Below, piece after piece: positions 34,234-46,400 of a stretch of DNA of 64,000 nucleotides. Made by a program: the position numbers and the translations under genes. The stretch's first letter is position 1, and each line of letters begins with the position of its first letter. The DNA comes from Nageia nagi (Eukaryota; Pinophyta). The DNA lies in contig JBITNC010000001.1 of NCBI GenBank assembly GCA_050084985.1, forward strand, positions 97,774,001 to 97,838,000. Reading direction: 5' to 3'. Under the pieces are notes generated by a model that was given only the letters and a program-made list of their open reading frames with translations, had not been told where the DNA came from and did not search any database.

Positions 34234-36294
34234 TGGTCTATTTATAACACATCTAATGGGATGATTTCACATAGTCTTCATATGATATTTCCCTCCAGCA
34301 TGACTATTGAAATATGTCCATATTCATTTAAAAATAAATCTAGCAACATCAATGCACCTACTAGCAAGCAATTTGTTTGATCTATTTCAAGGAAATAGAA
34401 TGGTGATCTAATTAGTTCAAGATTCAAGATATGAAGAATAAGAAAGGTTATTTTTAAATGTTATAAGTTGAACAAAATACTCAGTAAAGATGACTCATAA
34501 TTCATTAAGATAAATAATATTTTCAAAAAAAAGGTTTTCATGGACCTATAGTATTTGGGGGTTAATCAGAGTCAAGATATTCTTGATAAAGATTTTGAAC
34601 TTAAACAATAATGGGGGATATTTCAATCCTCTCTTTTGAAGGATAATTTTTATCTTCTAATACTAGAATGTTAGAACAATGGATATAGCATTAGAAGGTT
34701 CATGCATTCCAAATCCATTTATTAAGATACTACCAACTATAGAATGCATACTAAAATATTAAACCAAAATCAAATTTGATGTGTTTTGAATTTATCTTAT
34801 TTTTGGTATATATGTTTGAATATGATCAATAAAGTCACACAAAATAGATCTTCCTACAAAAGTACACCCACCCAAATCTAGCTTGATTCTTGAAAGGTGT
34901 ACATTCTAGTTTTAGGTAATATTATAATCTTTTCTCATTGCATTGAAAAAGACCTTATTAAGTTACCCTTTGAAACATGAATGGTTATCAAACATCAAAA
35001 AGGGTTCATATGAGTAATTACCCATATTTTAAAAATATAGGTAGATATGTTTTGGTAATATTAGATGGCATGCCTAAAATGCTCATATATTTTGGATAAG
35101 CCTATGATGTCAAGTCCTACAATCCAAGAAACTATTTATTGTCTATTCATGCCAATGTATCCAATAACTCATAATGCTATACTTACTTGATTACTATCAT
35201 GTCTACTTTATAGATACCTAACTATAATATTCCTTATTAGAAGAGTTCTTCTAGAATTTTGATTATTAGACCAGTGCATTTCAATGATATAGTTTTCTTT
35301 ATGGATTTTTGATTGAAAAACTCAATTTAAAGATAGATCAAAAGAGTTTTCCATAGAGGTTACTGATGTGTATTCAGATTTAAGATCACTAATCACATGT
35401 AAAAGGAGATTTGCCAAAATAGGTTGGATAAGATGTACAAGTCATAAAAGTACAAATAAAAGTAAGTCTAAATCAATCAGGAATAATTCAAAGTTGTTTG
35501 AATGATTTTTGTTGAGATCCATCTCTAAAAGAGTTCATAGATAGATATGTATGAGTTTTCCTATAAATATCCAATGCATAAGAAATATTATAACATCCAA
35601 ATATGAAGATAGAAGTGCGCTTATGGAAGTTAATATGTGGTGTGAAGATTGTAAGGTAGATTAGTAGTGGTTCTATAAATATGTGTTATTGTCCATCCCA
35701 TTTCTTCCATTGTGATTTTCCACTATGAACGCCCCATATTTTTCATCTTACCCTTCCATATGTTCCCTTCCTCACATTGTTCTCACCGTTCCCTATCTTG
35801 AATTCTTATTTCTCATTATGTTTATTTTTCTATCCCTCATCTCCTTTTCCTTCTTCTCCATCCTCTCAACTAGTTGTATCCATATTCTTATGTTACTTGT
35901 GTTCATTCCCCCACCTATGGTCTTCTCCTCCATCCCTCCTTCTTGTATTTATGTACCCATTAGTGATCTATTTTTCAAGCATTACATGACATATTAGAAG
36001 GGATTATTAGGTAAAATGCTAACAAGTGAAGATAGATCTAGCAGTATTAGAAAAGTATGGTAAAATATTGATTCACTTCAGTGTTTTATTTTTAAAGACT
36101 TATCAGAAATATTTTTTCATTTCAAATAGTTAAGGTTCTAACTGATTGGTACATGAAGGCCATTCTATTTGATTTAAATATTTATTTAGAATCTTTTCCA
36201 TCCCATCCCACCTTCCTAATGTATGTTGCCTACTTAATTTCTATTATATGATTCATTGACTATTGTAACTTTTCAGAACAACCAATGAAGGGGG
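34234..36294 (+). other. Interior of the LARD-like element, non-coding
   Basis: No gag, protease, integrase or RT motif in any frame. The longest frame (35725-35997, 90 codons) is a Phe/Leu/Ser/Pro-rich product of a C/T-rich stretch. A polypurine tract, AATGAAGGGGG, closes the interval at 36284-36294. Confidence 0.6.
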
Positions 36295-38121
36295 TATAAG
36301 GTTCTAGAAATTGCAACTTACATCAAGCACAAAAATTATTTCTTTATTACATTATGCTTTAACAAGTTTGAAATATTTTAGAGGCATATAAAATGGTAGT
36401 ACTTGAATGGAAGAAAATTTTATTGAAGCCCAACTATGTTGCATGTTTAAATTATCTTCATGGAGCCTTGTGGTACTCTTCTCCATTGCATTTTCCCAAA
36501 TTGTAATGAAATTATAAAGGGATAAAGTTTCTTGGAACTTGGAAGATTTGTAGAAAATACAATAATCCTAAAATCTATCAATCTTTATTTTTCACACATT
36601 CTCTTGGATTGTGAATAGAATGTTACCAAGGCATCTCCAAGGAAAGTGGTTTGATCAATCAATACACTCCTACTTTCTTAGAACTCGTTGGACCCAACCA
36701 CAACTCATTTTTGTAGAGCCTAATCTTGTTTTCCAACATCCATGAAATCAATAACCATCTCCTATTAGTCAAAATAATTGATAGTCTCAATTTTACAACC
36801 CAAGTCCAGCAAGATTGTACAAGCATTATTAATAATTTTAAGCAACACTTCTGACAGTTCTCTAATCTTGCAAAAATAAGATTTCTCAGTTATGTTTGGA
36901 TGCTAAAAATAAAATACAATTATCATTAGTATAAATTTAGAAAGTTATAGCTATGTATTTCAAGCTATAGCTTAGTTATGTTGTAGATTTTATAATTCTA
37001 TTATATTGTAGTTAGTTGCATATATGTTGTATTTTATAGATTCTCTTTAGATTCATATTACCATTGGTAGATATTTTCAAATCTAAATCTATATATACAA
37101 CTCAGATAAATGTAAAATACGAGGTTAGATCTTTCAATATTTATGCCTAAATAATAAAATATCTATTTTTTCAGCCAAAACTGATGACACCTATACGTTT
37201 ATTTCTTTATAAAGTCTTTGGTTGGCATAAATAGTTATATTGTTTATATGTTTCCTAGTCTCCATGGTATGATGAATGAAATATTTGTGATTATAGCCTC
37301 TACTCTTTTGCAACTGAATAATGGATAGTAACATTAAAGGGATTATTATGAGCTGGGAGTCCTTCCTCTAGGTTTTGAGAGAATTATTGGAAGCTCAAGT
37401 TGACCTCAAGCAATATCATTTCCCTTTCTTTCCTACACTCTAATCTTTTCTATCTCTTTCGATAACTCTATCCCTTTTTATTTCATTTTCCATCCTTTTA
37501 TGATGCCTAAAAAAGGAATTTGGAATCAGATTGTCTCTTTTGTATACAATGAGTTTTTTAATGGGTATACGTCTTTGTATGTGGGAATTAAACCCCATGA
37601 TTCTTAGTTCTAATAGCTACAATGAATGGGTACCATCATCTTATCTATGAGAGATAATCTCATCCAGAGTGGACCCTTTTACAAGGTAAATGTACAATCG
37701 CATTGGTTAGAGACCTAAACAAGATTGAACTATATAAAAATAGATCACTGGAAGCTCAAGATCCTATTCACATAATTATCTATGGGATGTGTCTAAAGAA
37801 TATTATGAGATTCTAATATTTAGGGTTTTGAATTTCGAAACCAAGAGCCACTTATGAGTGGAGTAATTCTTAAAGAATATTTGTCTCTAACATTCCTAGA
37901 ATTCTGACTATTCAAAAGCTCATGATTTTATCTATGAATTATGGTCATTTAGATTGTTCAAAATTTCTCACTAGGCACCATATTGGATAAATAAAATTGA
38001 AGGTTTAATCAACTAAAAATTGATTTATCCAAGGATAATTGGTTCATGAATATAGACAAATATGGTACCCCACACCCTTTCACAAGGCAAAGAGCCAAAT
38101 GGCATTTTTTGAATCAATAGT
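36295..38121 (+). repeat. LTR-like direct repeat, copy B
   Basis: Follows the polypurine tract and begins TATAAGGTTCTAGAAATTG. It matches copy A throughout with frequent substitutions and small gaps, for example an ~85-bp stretch of copy A near 32790-32840 is differently arranged here. It ends near ATCAATAG. The divergence suggests an old insertion. Confidence 0.8.
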
Positions 38122-39062
38122 AAGTACCCTAAATTATTTTAATTATTATCTTTATAATAATTGTAGGCTTTACCAATATAGACAATCACCTAAAAAGAAC
38201 TCAATAGGTACACTAAAAAGTTATAATATTTGATCTAAGAAATTTCAAGGTATTGACACCATAAATGATTGTCAGCATGACTCTCACACTATATGTTATA
38301 CAACTAAAAAGGCTCCAAGTTTTATCTCTGCATCTATGAAATGTCAATAGGTCCTTGTGACCCCCCCATGTCAATTGTATTATTGGTTAATTTTAAATTT
38401 TGAAAAATTATATTATATTATAGTTGGTTTCTTTTATCATTTTTAGGTGCATTGTTAGATTTTATTTTGTTTGTTTGCATACATAAGTAGCTAACTGGGT
38501 GAAAATAAAATAAGTCTCCCATATATTTTTTTGTTGAAATTCAAAAAATTCTAGAGCATTGGTACCTTGGGCCTATGATTAAAAATCCATGTTGTGTGTT
38601 TTTTAGGACAAAAAAAAGTGGGTCTAAGTTCAATATAGTCTTCTTAGTTGTTTTAAATGTGCATGTAGGAAATAAACATTCATATACTAGAAAAAACCCA
38701 TGCATTTATGGATATATATGTATAAACATTCACTAATATATATGTATAAACATTCACTAAGTCATTACGTTGTAGTCATTAGGTTTGTGATTTGCATTTA
38801 TTGTATTCATTTACAATTATAAATACTAGCTATTAATTATGTGTTTAGACATTCATAGGTTCATTTTACATAGAATATAGAAAAATATAAAAAATATGCA
38901 TTCACACATAACAAATTATAGATATAGTAGCCTATGAATAATAATATATATATATATATATATAATTTCATAGGCTCTATTAAATTTGATATATTGTGTG
39001 TGTGTGTGTGTGTGTGTGTAAAGCTCATGAAGCAAGGTATTTCATACAAATAATATCATGAG
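38122..39062. other. No gene; short duplication and microsatellites
   Basis: TATATATGTATAAACATTCA occurs twice in tandem at about 38713-38757. A (TA)n tract is at 38945-38963 and a (TG)12 tract at 38995-39019. Nothing coding seen. Confidence 0.7.
38995..39019. repeat. (TG)n microsatellite
   Basis: About 12 uninterrupted TG dinucleotides, close to a (TA)n run about 30 bases upstream. Confidence 0.95.
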
Positions 39063-40800
39063 TGGGTTGTCACTACTACCACTACTCTTAGCCTCAAAAT
39101 TCCTAGACCTCCTACCACTACCTTTACCAGAATTGGACATAATTTTTGATATCTCAGTAGTTTTAATACTGTGGGAGACTAACAATGCCTTTGCTACCCC
39201 ATACTTCTCCCTAAATTTGCTAACCTCCTAAGATAATTATGATTATGATCAATCTATTTGTACATGCATGACCATGAGTTACTAGGGGAAGGCATGTCTA
39301 ACTTCTCCTTTATCTTCTTGATGGTCAGGTTCATCTTTGAAATCTAAGCATCATGCTTAACTATTGTATCTTGGGTAGCACTCAAGGAATCCTGTAGCTA
39401 TGAAACCATAGCTTAAGGGGCCTAAGTATACTAGCCTCCACCTCTAGAGTTTCAAGTCTCTCTACTTGAGCTTAAAGAGGTTGAAGTCTAGCTATTTCTT
39501 CCTTTAAACTAGAAACCCTAGCAATCATTTCTTTTCAAAAGGTTAAAAATCATAAAAAATTGAAATAATTATCTTACCTTTAGGAACCAATGGGAATATC
39601 ATAAAGTGTATTATCCATGTTCTCCTCATCATACCTAATAGAATCATCTAAGGATGCCTTTTCCATGTCCTTGTCATCACTAACATCAATTCCAGTAGGT
39701 GCAGGTCTAACACCTACCCATTGGTATCATATACCCTCACCATATGGGTGCAAATGAAGTATCTACAACTACATACACCTCCCTAGACTCCTCCCACTAG
39801 CAATTATAACTTGGCATAATGTGAGCACCCTGGGGTGCATCTCTCTCATGTCCTTAGTGCATGTAGTATATAGGTTCTAGTAGGATACCCTCCTAATACC
39901 AAATTATCTAAGTACTCAATTAGGATAGTATGGCTCTATCAACTTCTAGTGAGTCTAAAGAAACCATTGTTGCTCTACCTAGACCAACATATAGACATAC
40001 TCATCCCAAATATAGTCTATGTAGGAAACCCATACAAATTCCTCCACTTATATCCTGTCAAAATCCCTATGTTCAACCTTTATGTACATGGTAATAGCCT
40101 ATCTGAGATACCTAACAACACATAGTGGGATTTGTCATATTGTCCCTCTTCCTGAGTAACCCAATAGCAGCTTGAACATTGCAATATGTTCATATGACCA
40201 TACCTAAAGGATTGATGCATAGGCCACAGTCACATTGGACTTTTCCATAAATATAATGTGGTATATGTCTTGATAGAGTTGGGCTAAGATACAAGGAGGC
40301 CATGTAAACTTTGTTCCCTTAGTACAAATCTCTTGTACCACCCACACAAGTTTGAGGGAAAATATTGAATTATTCTTATTGGAGCACAAGAATGTAACTA
40401 TAATAGAAGATACTAATAAGTTGGGCACCCCTATGCTCCCAATCATGATCAGGGTTTCCTATTGACTAGTTAGAAATTGATCTCTCTTTAAAGGATCATC
40501 TATAGAGGAATGTGTTACAAGCTTTCCATGAATGGTAATATGCCAAATCCTATAAATGTCAAGTAGTATCATAGTCATCTCATCATATGGGAGATGACAA
40601 GTGTTTGTATTTGGCTCCCATATCTCAATAAGTGTAATGAGGAGGGGAAAATCAATTTACACATGGCATGCAATGGCCAAATCATGCAACCTTGATCTCT
40701 CTAACATCTCATTATCCTAGTTTTAATAGATCCACTTTCTGGCCCTCTCCAATTCCTCTAGTTTCATGGGATCACCCTTGATGAGATGTTTATGGTCATG
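39063..40800 (-). pseudogene. Plant mobile domain (PMD) protein remnant 2
   Basis: Minus-strand landmarks: PMKLEELERARKWIY (about 40770-40730), IEIWEPNTNTCHLPYDEMTM (about 40630-40570) and ILLDIYRIWHITIHGKLV. The open block 40204-40446 then holds KFTWPPCILAQLYQDIY, followed by VWSYEHIAMFKLLLGYSGRG after a stop. This is the PMD order (WxPxTxTFHLP-GEMT, W-x-AxLAxLY, LQVW-x-x-EHI). The C-terminal third (39560-39063) is coiled-coil-like (MNLTIKKIKEKLDMPS) and ends in a Gly/Ser/Lys-rich tail (SGKGSGRRSRNFEAKSSGSS). Architecture, PMD then coiled coil, equals remnant 1 on the same strand, but the sequences differ clearly. Stops and frame breaks make it a pseudogene. Confidence 0.72.
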
Positions 40801-42536
40801 AAAGAAAAGAGGAGTGATGAAATGTTAGCATTCAGATTTGAAAATAAACAAGTATTCTATGATGACCAAACCTTATGAATAAATGAAATATATTACAAGG
40901 GGGAAATGGCTTAATAGAGATATCCATTTCATTTTATACCAATGTGATGAAAAATACCCTCCCATCAATAAAAATGGATATTTGTAAAGAGAAATAGAGT
41001 TTCAACATAAACCCTCTTTGTATTCAAAATAAAATGAAAACCTTATTCACTTGTAATTATGGAGAAGAAGGAAAATAAAATGATAAGGCCATGATAGTCA
41101 AAGCAAAAGCAAAACCTCCCTTTCTCATATGAAGTAATTCTTGAATATATGAGCAAAATTTGAATGGAAAATGATACTTGATGGTGGTAAACCTTAGGGT
41201 TTTGAAATGATTGAAAAACTATAAGAAAAAATGAATGGAAAATGGGGCCTACCACATGATCTTTCAATATGGTACTCAAATAATCAATGATGTGGCCCTT
41301 CCTCCTTGTTAGAGGTCTCTTAATGCTTCTCTAGTATACCTAGGCCATATCAACAAGTCAAAGAAAGAGATTTGATGAGTTACATAGTCTTAATGGACCA
41401 TACCTCATGAAAATATGGAGCTCAAACTCGCCAAGCAAACAACAAGGGAGCCAAGTAAGCAAGATGTGAAAAAATTATTAAAGCACAAGAGATAAGATGA
41501 CATGATGAATGAATGAGATCTTTTTCTTCTTTTTGTTAAATTTCATCTCAAACCCTATATTATGCTTTAGTCCTTGAAATGTCAAAATAGGTGAATATGA
41601 GATGGGTTTTAATGTTGCATTATGAATTGCATTATGTTATCTTTCTTGAATTTATTTTTGAAAAGCCAATTTCACTATTTTCATGACTTCAATGCTTTAA
41701 AAGGCATCAGTGTGGTACCTTTAATTATTAATGTTAAATTGAAAGATGCATGTTCATTATTCACTTGACTATTTTTTATGAAAATGTCATTATTTCACAA
41801 ATATGCATTCTATTCAAAATCATAAGTAAAAGTGTTGAAGATAATTTTTAGAAATTCTATGAAAATCACAAAGCTCGTTCCAAGCTAATTATGTTTTTAA
41901 GGCATTTACGCTATAATTTCTAATGATCTATATTGCAAAAATTCCTAATGATTATCAATACAAAGGTCATTGATCTCTAAATATTTGGTATTTACATATA
42001 CATGACATGATTTTTTATTTATTTCATAATTCACATTGTACTAACAATGTTTGAAATTTAAGGTCATGACAAAATCATGAGTGAAAATATTTAAAATTCC
42101 AGGTCACTCTAGGGTTAGGGCATATTTGGACCTCATCAAATTGATGATTAATGTCAAATAAGGACTATGTATCACAAATGGTAATAATCTAATAGGAATA
42201 TTATATTAATTTCATCCTTGCTCTTATTTTTATTTTTTTTTATGGATGTGATCTATGTAGGTATTATTTCTTTTGTTTCCACAGATCATCCTAGAGAGTA
42301 GGACCTCAAAGGTACCATCAATCCTTTACACACATGATGTCATTTTAGCTTGATTCTCCAAAGAAGCTAGGGTGAGGGATAATCCAAGACCAAAAGGGGG
42401 AAAATGAGATATCATATTCAGCATAGCACTCATGAAAGGGAAGTATATTTTACTTTCAAAAAAATTTCACTTCTCTAAAGCTTCTTTAGATTATGCAATT
42501 TCAATGTTTCCATTTCATATCCAAATAAGGGCAAAA
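40801..42536. other. No gene recognised
   Basis: AT-rich, with a more complex patch at about 42240-42420 ending in CCAAAAGGGGGAAAATGAG, which could be a polypurine tract. No protein motif seen. Confidence 0.45.
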
Positions 42537-43021
42537 TGTAGATGCCTAAAACTGATTTATTATTTATTAAATAAATCATATTTTAGATTTATCTATAGTA
42601 TTAATTGCAATATTACAAAAGTCAAGATAAAGTTGATATTATAATAAAAGGACCATGTGTTAAAATAAATGCAATATCATTTACTATTATATTTTAAAAG
42701 ATTTTGAATATAATAAAGATTATATTATTGCTATAAGTCAGCTTTCACTCCTTTCTATATCTTTGCAGGTTATGTATGGAGGAGTTGAAGGTTGACATTC
42801 CTATCATATCTCTTCGATAGATGGTTATCCCAAATATCAAACTTACTAATCTAAAATGGATATCGTAAAATGGTGAAGTTAAAAAAATCTCCTTGGAAAA
42901 TTTGTAATGCTCCAAATTATAACCATCTCTGATTATCATTTATAGCGATTTAAAGTTTAGTATAATAGTAATTAAAGATTACTATTTAAACATGCAAGTC
43001 GTAAATGTTGTAAAGGTAAAT

Positions 43022-43040
43022 TATATATATATATATATAT
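43022..43040. repeat. (TA)n microsatellite
   Basis: About nine uninterrupted TA dinucleotides. Confidence 0.9.
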
Positions 43041-44124
43041 TTAAAGGTTTTAAATTATTATTGGTGAGATAATGAATTTCATAAAATTGAATGTTTCAAT
43101 ACGAAAAAGCAACTCTATGAGCGGCCATTATGTTTTAGAGGTCTGCTATGTTGTATGGTTACTCTACATATGGGAAGCCACATTGTCACGTGGAGGATCT
43201 GGCTACCTTGGAGGGGCCACGTTATATGTGAACCCGTCGATAGTCTAATGTGGGAAGCATAGGGTATTGAAGTACCACCCAATGCCTTGAGCATAGGTGG
43301 ATTTGGGTATACTGCTAGCAGTCTATGAAGAGGTAATAGTACGTAGAAAGGTGCCATCTTAGCCAGGAAAAGGTGCATGTCCAGATAGAATTTGTATTGA
43401 ATACTGCCAAACTAAGATCGTCACTTACGGATGAGGATAATGAGGAAGTCCACCAGCTTTCAGAACCAATGAGGCATCTATTCAAAGACCATCTTTGGGA
43501 GATTCATCATCAACAAAAATGATAACTTGGAATATTTTGATTTTGAGGATGTATCTATTGAAGAATATTGATTTTTCAGGGTGAGTTTTGTAAAGGGAAT
43601 TCATAACCGCAGATATGGAAGATACACATCATATACAAGGGGTCCATGATGGTTTCGAAAAAACTGCCAGTAATGTATAACAAAGTATACACGTTATCCA
43701 GCCATTTTGATTAGTGTAAAATTGGAGGATATTCCTAAAGGGGATCAATGTGGAGATCTGAGGAGGATTGTGGTTATTCTGTAAGAATCAATTATAGAAT
43801 TAAAATTCTATCAGATAGAATACTATTTGAAGATAGTTTGGAAAATAACAATGCAGAAGAAGCGTCAGACTTGGACATTCTTTGTTTGAAAGACACCAAC
43901 TCATGGGGATATAGTCATTCACAATGGTGGTTCCTGTGAACAAGCCTTCCATTTTGGGGGTTTCAACAGCCATGATATGCTCAACGAAATACAACCTATG
44001 ATTATCAAATGATGATAAAAGATGAAGATTGGGCCTGCAATAGTAATCTTTAATTTCTATTGCAGGATAAAATGGATAAGTCAAATATTGTAACCTTCGC
44101 CTAAAAAATAGGACCTCTGTAAAT

Positions 44125-44133
44125 TATAAAAGG
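44125..44133 (+). promoter_or_regulatory. TATA box within the putative LTR
   Basis: TATAAAAGG preceded by AAAT and followed by GGAATAAAGCG. Best TATA candidate in this stretch. Confidence 0.45.
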
Positions 44134-44789
44134 GGAATAAAGCGTGAGTTCAAGGGGGGTTGTACTATTATTTTTGAATTATTCTGATTATAAGCATCAA
44201 ATACATCACCTGAAGTGAGTTAGCGGAGACTAAGTGTGAATCCTATGATGCTTGAAGATTGAGTCCAATTTGAGATACATATATTGTAAGAGTCTGTTGT
44301 AGGTGATTTTACGTTCTTTTTGTGGTTCTTTGCAAAGTTTTAGGATGTATATTTAGATATCCATTAACCTTATCATTCCTTTTTTCTTTGAAATTATTTT
44401 ATTTATTAGAACAATTGTTATGGATTATTGTGTCATATTCCTATTTTTAAATCAACTCTTTTTTTCCAATAGAATCAATGGCACTACCCATAATAGTTAT
44501 AACTTATTTAAGGGGTTCGTATTACTTCATACAAATGTCTAAAGTTTTCATTATTTTTCTCATTTTCCACTTTCTCATTAATTGCAACATGAGTTGACAT
44601 TGAAATTCTAATATTTTCTTAGAGAATAATTGATCATATAATTTATTTGCATTGTGTTCTTATTTGTCTCAAAGATATCTTACCAAGGACATTATCTCAT
44701 TCCTTTGTCACATGGAGTCATTATATTTTAAATAATAATATCTATTTATCAAAATTGAACATCTATTTGCCTTGGATTTTATCTTAGGA

Positions 44790-45575
44790 GAGGCATGGTA
44801 AGCCAACCCTTAGCCTTGGACCTAAAATGCAAGTTCCTATAAATGACAATGGAAAAAATCAACTTCTAGCATATATTTGATGATAGTTTTTGCAGAGTTT
44901 TTTACAAAATTAAAACCCATTACAGATGAGAGAGTTCAAATTTCATAAATATGATTTTTTTTAAATTAGATTATATTTTCTTTTTATTAATTAATTTTCA
45001 ATGAAACTTGTCCAAAAAGTTGAAAAATTAGGTTGTCTAATTTTTTAATAACATTTGTTTGGAATTATATATATATAGTTCTCTATTGAATAAATAAAAT
45101 TTTGAAAAAAAATGGATAAGTGTAGGTCAAATTATGTGTATCATACATGAGCACTTTTAAAAACAACAATTAGGGCCAATAAAAAATTAATTAAAAAATT
45201 ATATTCATGAAAAAATATCTTCATCAAACTTCAATATATTAGATATCTTTTTCCAAAAGGATTTTTAAAAATACTTTAATTTAGGTCAAATTATATGTGT
45301 CATACACGTGCATGGTATGGTCCTAAAATAATGTATTTTAAATAATGATTTTTAGATATGCCTATTAAAATTTAATTTTTATCATCTATGTATTAGAGTA
45401 AATTACATAATTGAACATTATACTTGGAGCATTACATTTTTACTCAAATGATATTTTTCAAGATTCCATGTCTAAATGCTTCAAATTTTGAGATCAATTG
45501 TGACAAAACCTAAAAATCAAAGAAAAATCTTCCACTTTTTTACCATAAAATGGACCCAAATTCTTGCACTAACAC
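44790..45575 (-). repeat. Dispersed repeat family F, copy a
   Basis: Reverse complement of the repeat also found at 56299 and 62955. Landmarks on the minus strand: GTTAGTGCAAGAATTTGGGTCC, TGATCTCAAAATTTGAAGC, CCATACCATGCACGTGTATG, ATTTGACCTAAAT and, at the far end, GTCCAAGGCTAAGGGTTGGC. No coding capacity. An internal motif (GGTCAAATTATGTGTATCATAC) is itself present twice, at 45127 and 45283. Confidence 0.75.
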
Positions 45576-45577
45576 AA

Positions 45578-46400
45578 GGAAACCTCTAAGCTTAGGTTCT
45601 TAGGACCTTAAGTAACATAAATAGGGAAAAATATACCTCAAGTATATATGTATCCATCCTTATCCTTATTCAAAAGTTTGTTAAAAAGATAAAAAGAATG
45701 CCTACATCCATTGATTTATGTGTTTATATGATGATGTGCTAAATGATTTCACAATGCATGATATGTTACATATATTGATTAAGAATAATCACACTATGAT
45801 AAAGACTAATAAATATTTATCATGATTAACTCTTATCTTAAAGCATGCTTGCATCACTCTAGATTCTTGGAGATTCTATGTTGGATGAACTCTAATCTCA
45901 CTTGTTCAAGAAAATTATTATCTCAATTTTGATGATGACTTATGTTCCATTTGATACATAGGGTTCACCCTTCAAGAACATAAGGACCATATCTAAATTC
46001 GATATATTATATTTCACCAAACATAGAATCTCTAATAGTCTAGAGTGATGCAAGCATGCTTTAAGATAAGAGTCAATCTTACTAAAATAGGGAGAGAAAA
46101 TTATCCTTGTATTCTTGATGATGATTCTTGTTTCTTGATATGGTATTTAAACCTTGCAAAATAAAATCTTAGTAGGGGAAACCTCTAACCTTAAGTCTTT
46201 AGGACCTTAAGGAACAAAAATAAGCTAAACCCTAGATCAAGTATATGTAGGTCCCCTTAACCTTATTTAAAATGTTGGCATAAATATAAAAAAAGCCTAC
46301 ATGTATTAACTAATATTCTTATATGATGATGTGCTAAATAATTTGATAATATGTTATAAATATTGATAAACATTACTCACACTATGCTAAATATTGACAA
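45578..46400. repeat. Pair of ~230-bp direct repeats
   Basis: The segments 45578-45800 and 46177-46390 share AAACCTCTAA, CTTAGGACCTTAA-like, TCAAGTATATGTAGGTCC-like, CCTTATTCAAAA, GCCTACAT, TTATATGATGATGTGCTAAA and AATCACACTATG. The 54-bp foldback at 45829-46073 lies between them. Confidence 0.7.
45829..46073. repeat. Foldback: 54-bp arms, ~137-bp loop
   Basis: The left arm 45829-45882 and the right arm 46020-46073 are reverse complements at about 51 of 54 positions; mismatches cluster in one 6-base patch next to CTCTAGA. The shared core includes ATCTTAAAGCATGCTTGCAT. It looks like a MITE, foldback element or long-hairpin transcript source. Confidence 0.85.

Larger units (their letters stand above)
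32420..38121 (+). mobile_element. LARD-like non-autonomous LTR element
   Basis: Two direct repeats of about 1.8 kb (32420-34233 and 36295-38121) flank about 2.06 kb with no recognisable gag or pol. The second copy is preceded by a polypurine tract (36284-36294), and both copies hold a TATA-like box in the same place. This fits LTRs of a large retrotransposon derivative mobilised in trans. Against it, no clear primer-binding site follows the first copy and no target duplication was found. Confidence 0.65.
42537..44330 (+). mobile_element. Putative LTR (solo or partial)
   Basis: Starts TGTAGATGCCTAAAACTG after a purine-rich AAATAAGGGCAAAA. It contains a more complex, less AT-rich block (43100-44280) without coding potential and a good TATA box (TATAAAAGG, 44125-44133). 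Next comes a U-rich stretch with TTGTACTATTATTTTTGAAT and TTATTCTGATTATAAGCATC, resembling an R/U5 region. A similar start, TGTAGACACCTCAAAATT, occurs on the minus strand at 47307. Without a partner LTR the ends are guesses. Confidence 0.4.

Noticed and set aside
35725-35997. 90-codon hydrophobic ORF as a membrane protein
   Set aside because: It arises from a C/T-rich low-complexity stretch, overlaps another open frame of similar composition, and has no start context or homology cue.
43115-43378. 87-codon minus-strand ORF as a gene
   Set aside because: It lies in the more complex part of a putative LTR, with no motif and no support from a partner exon.
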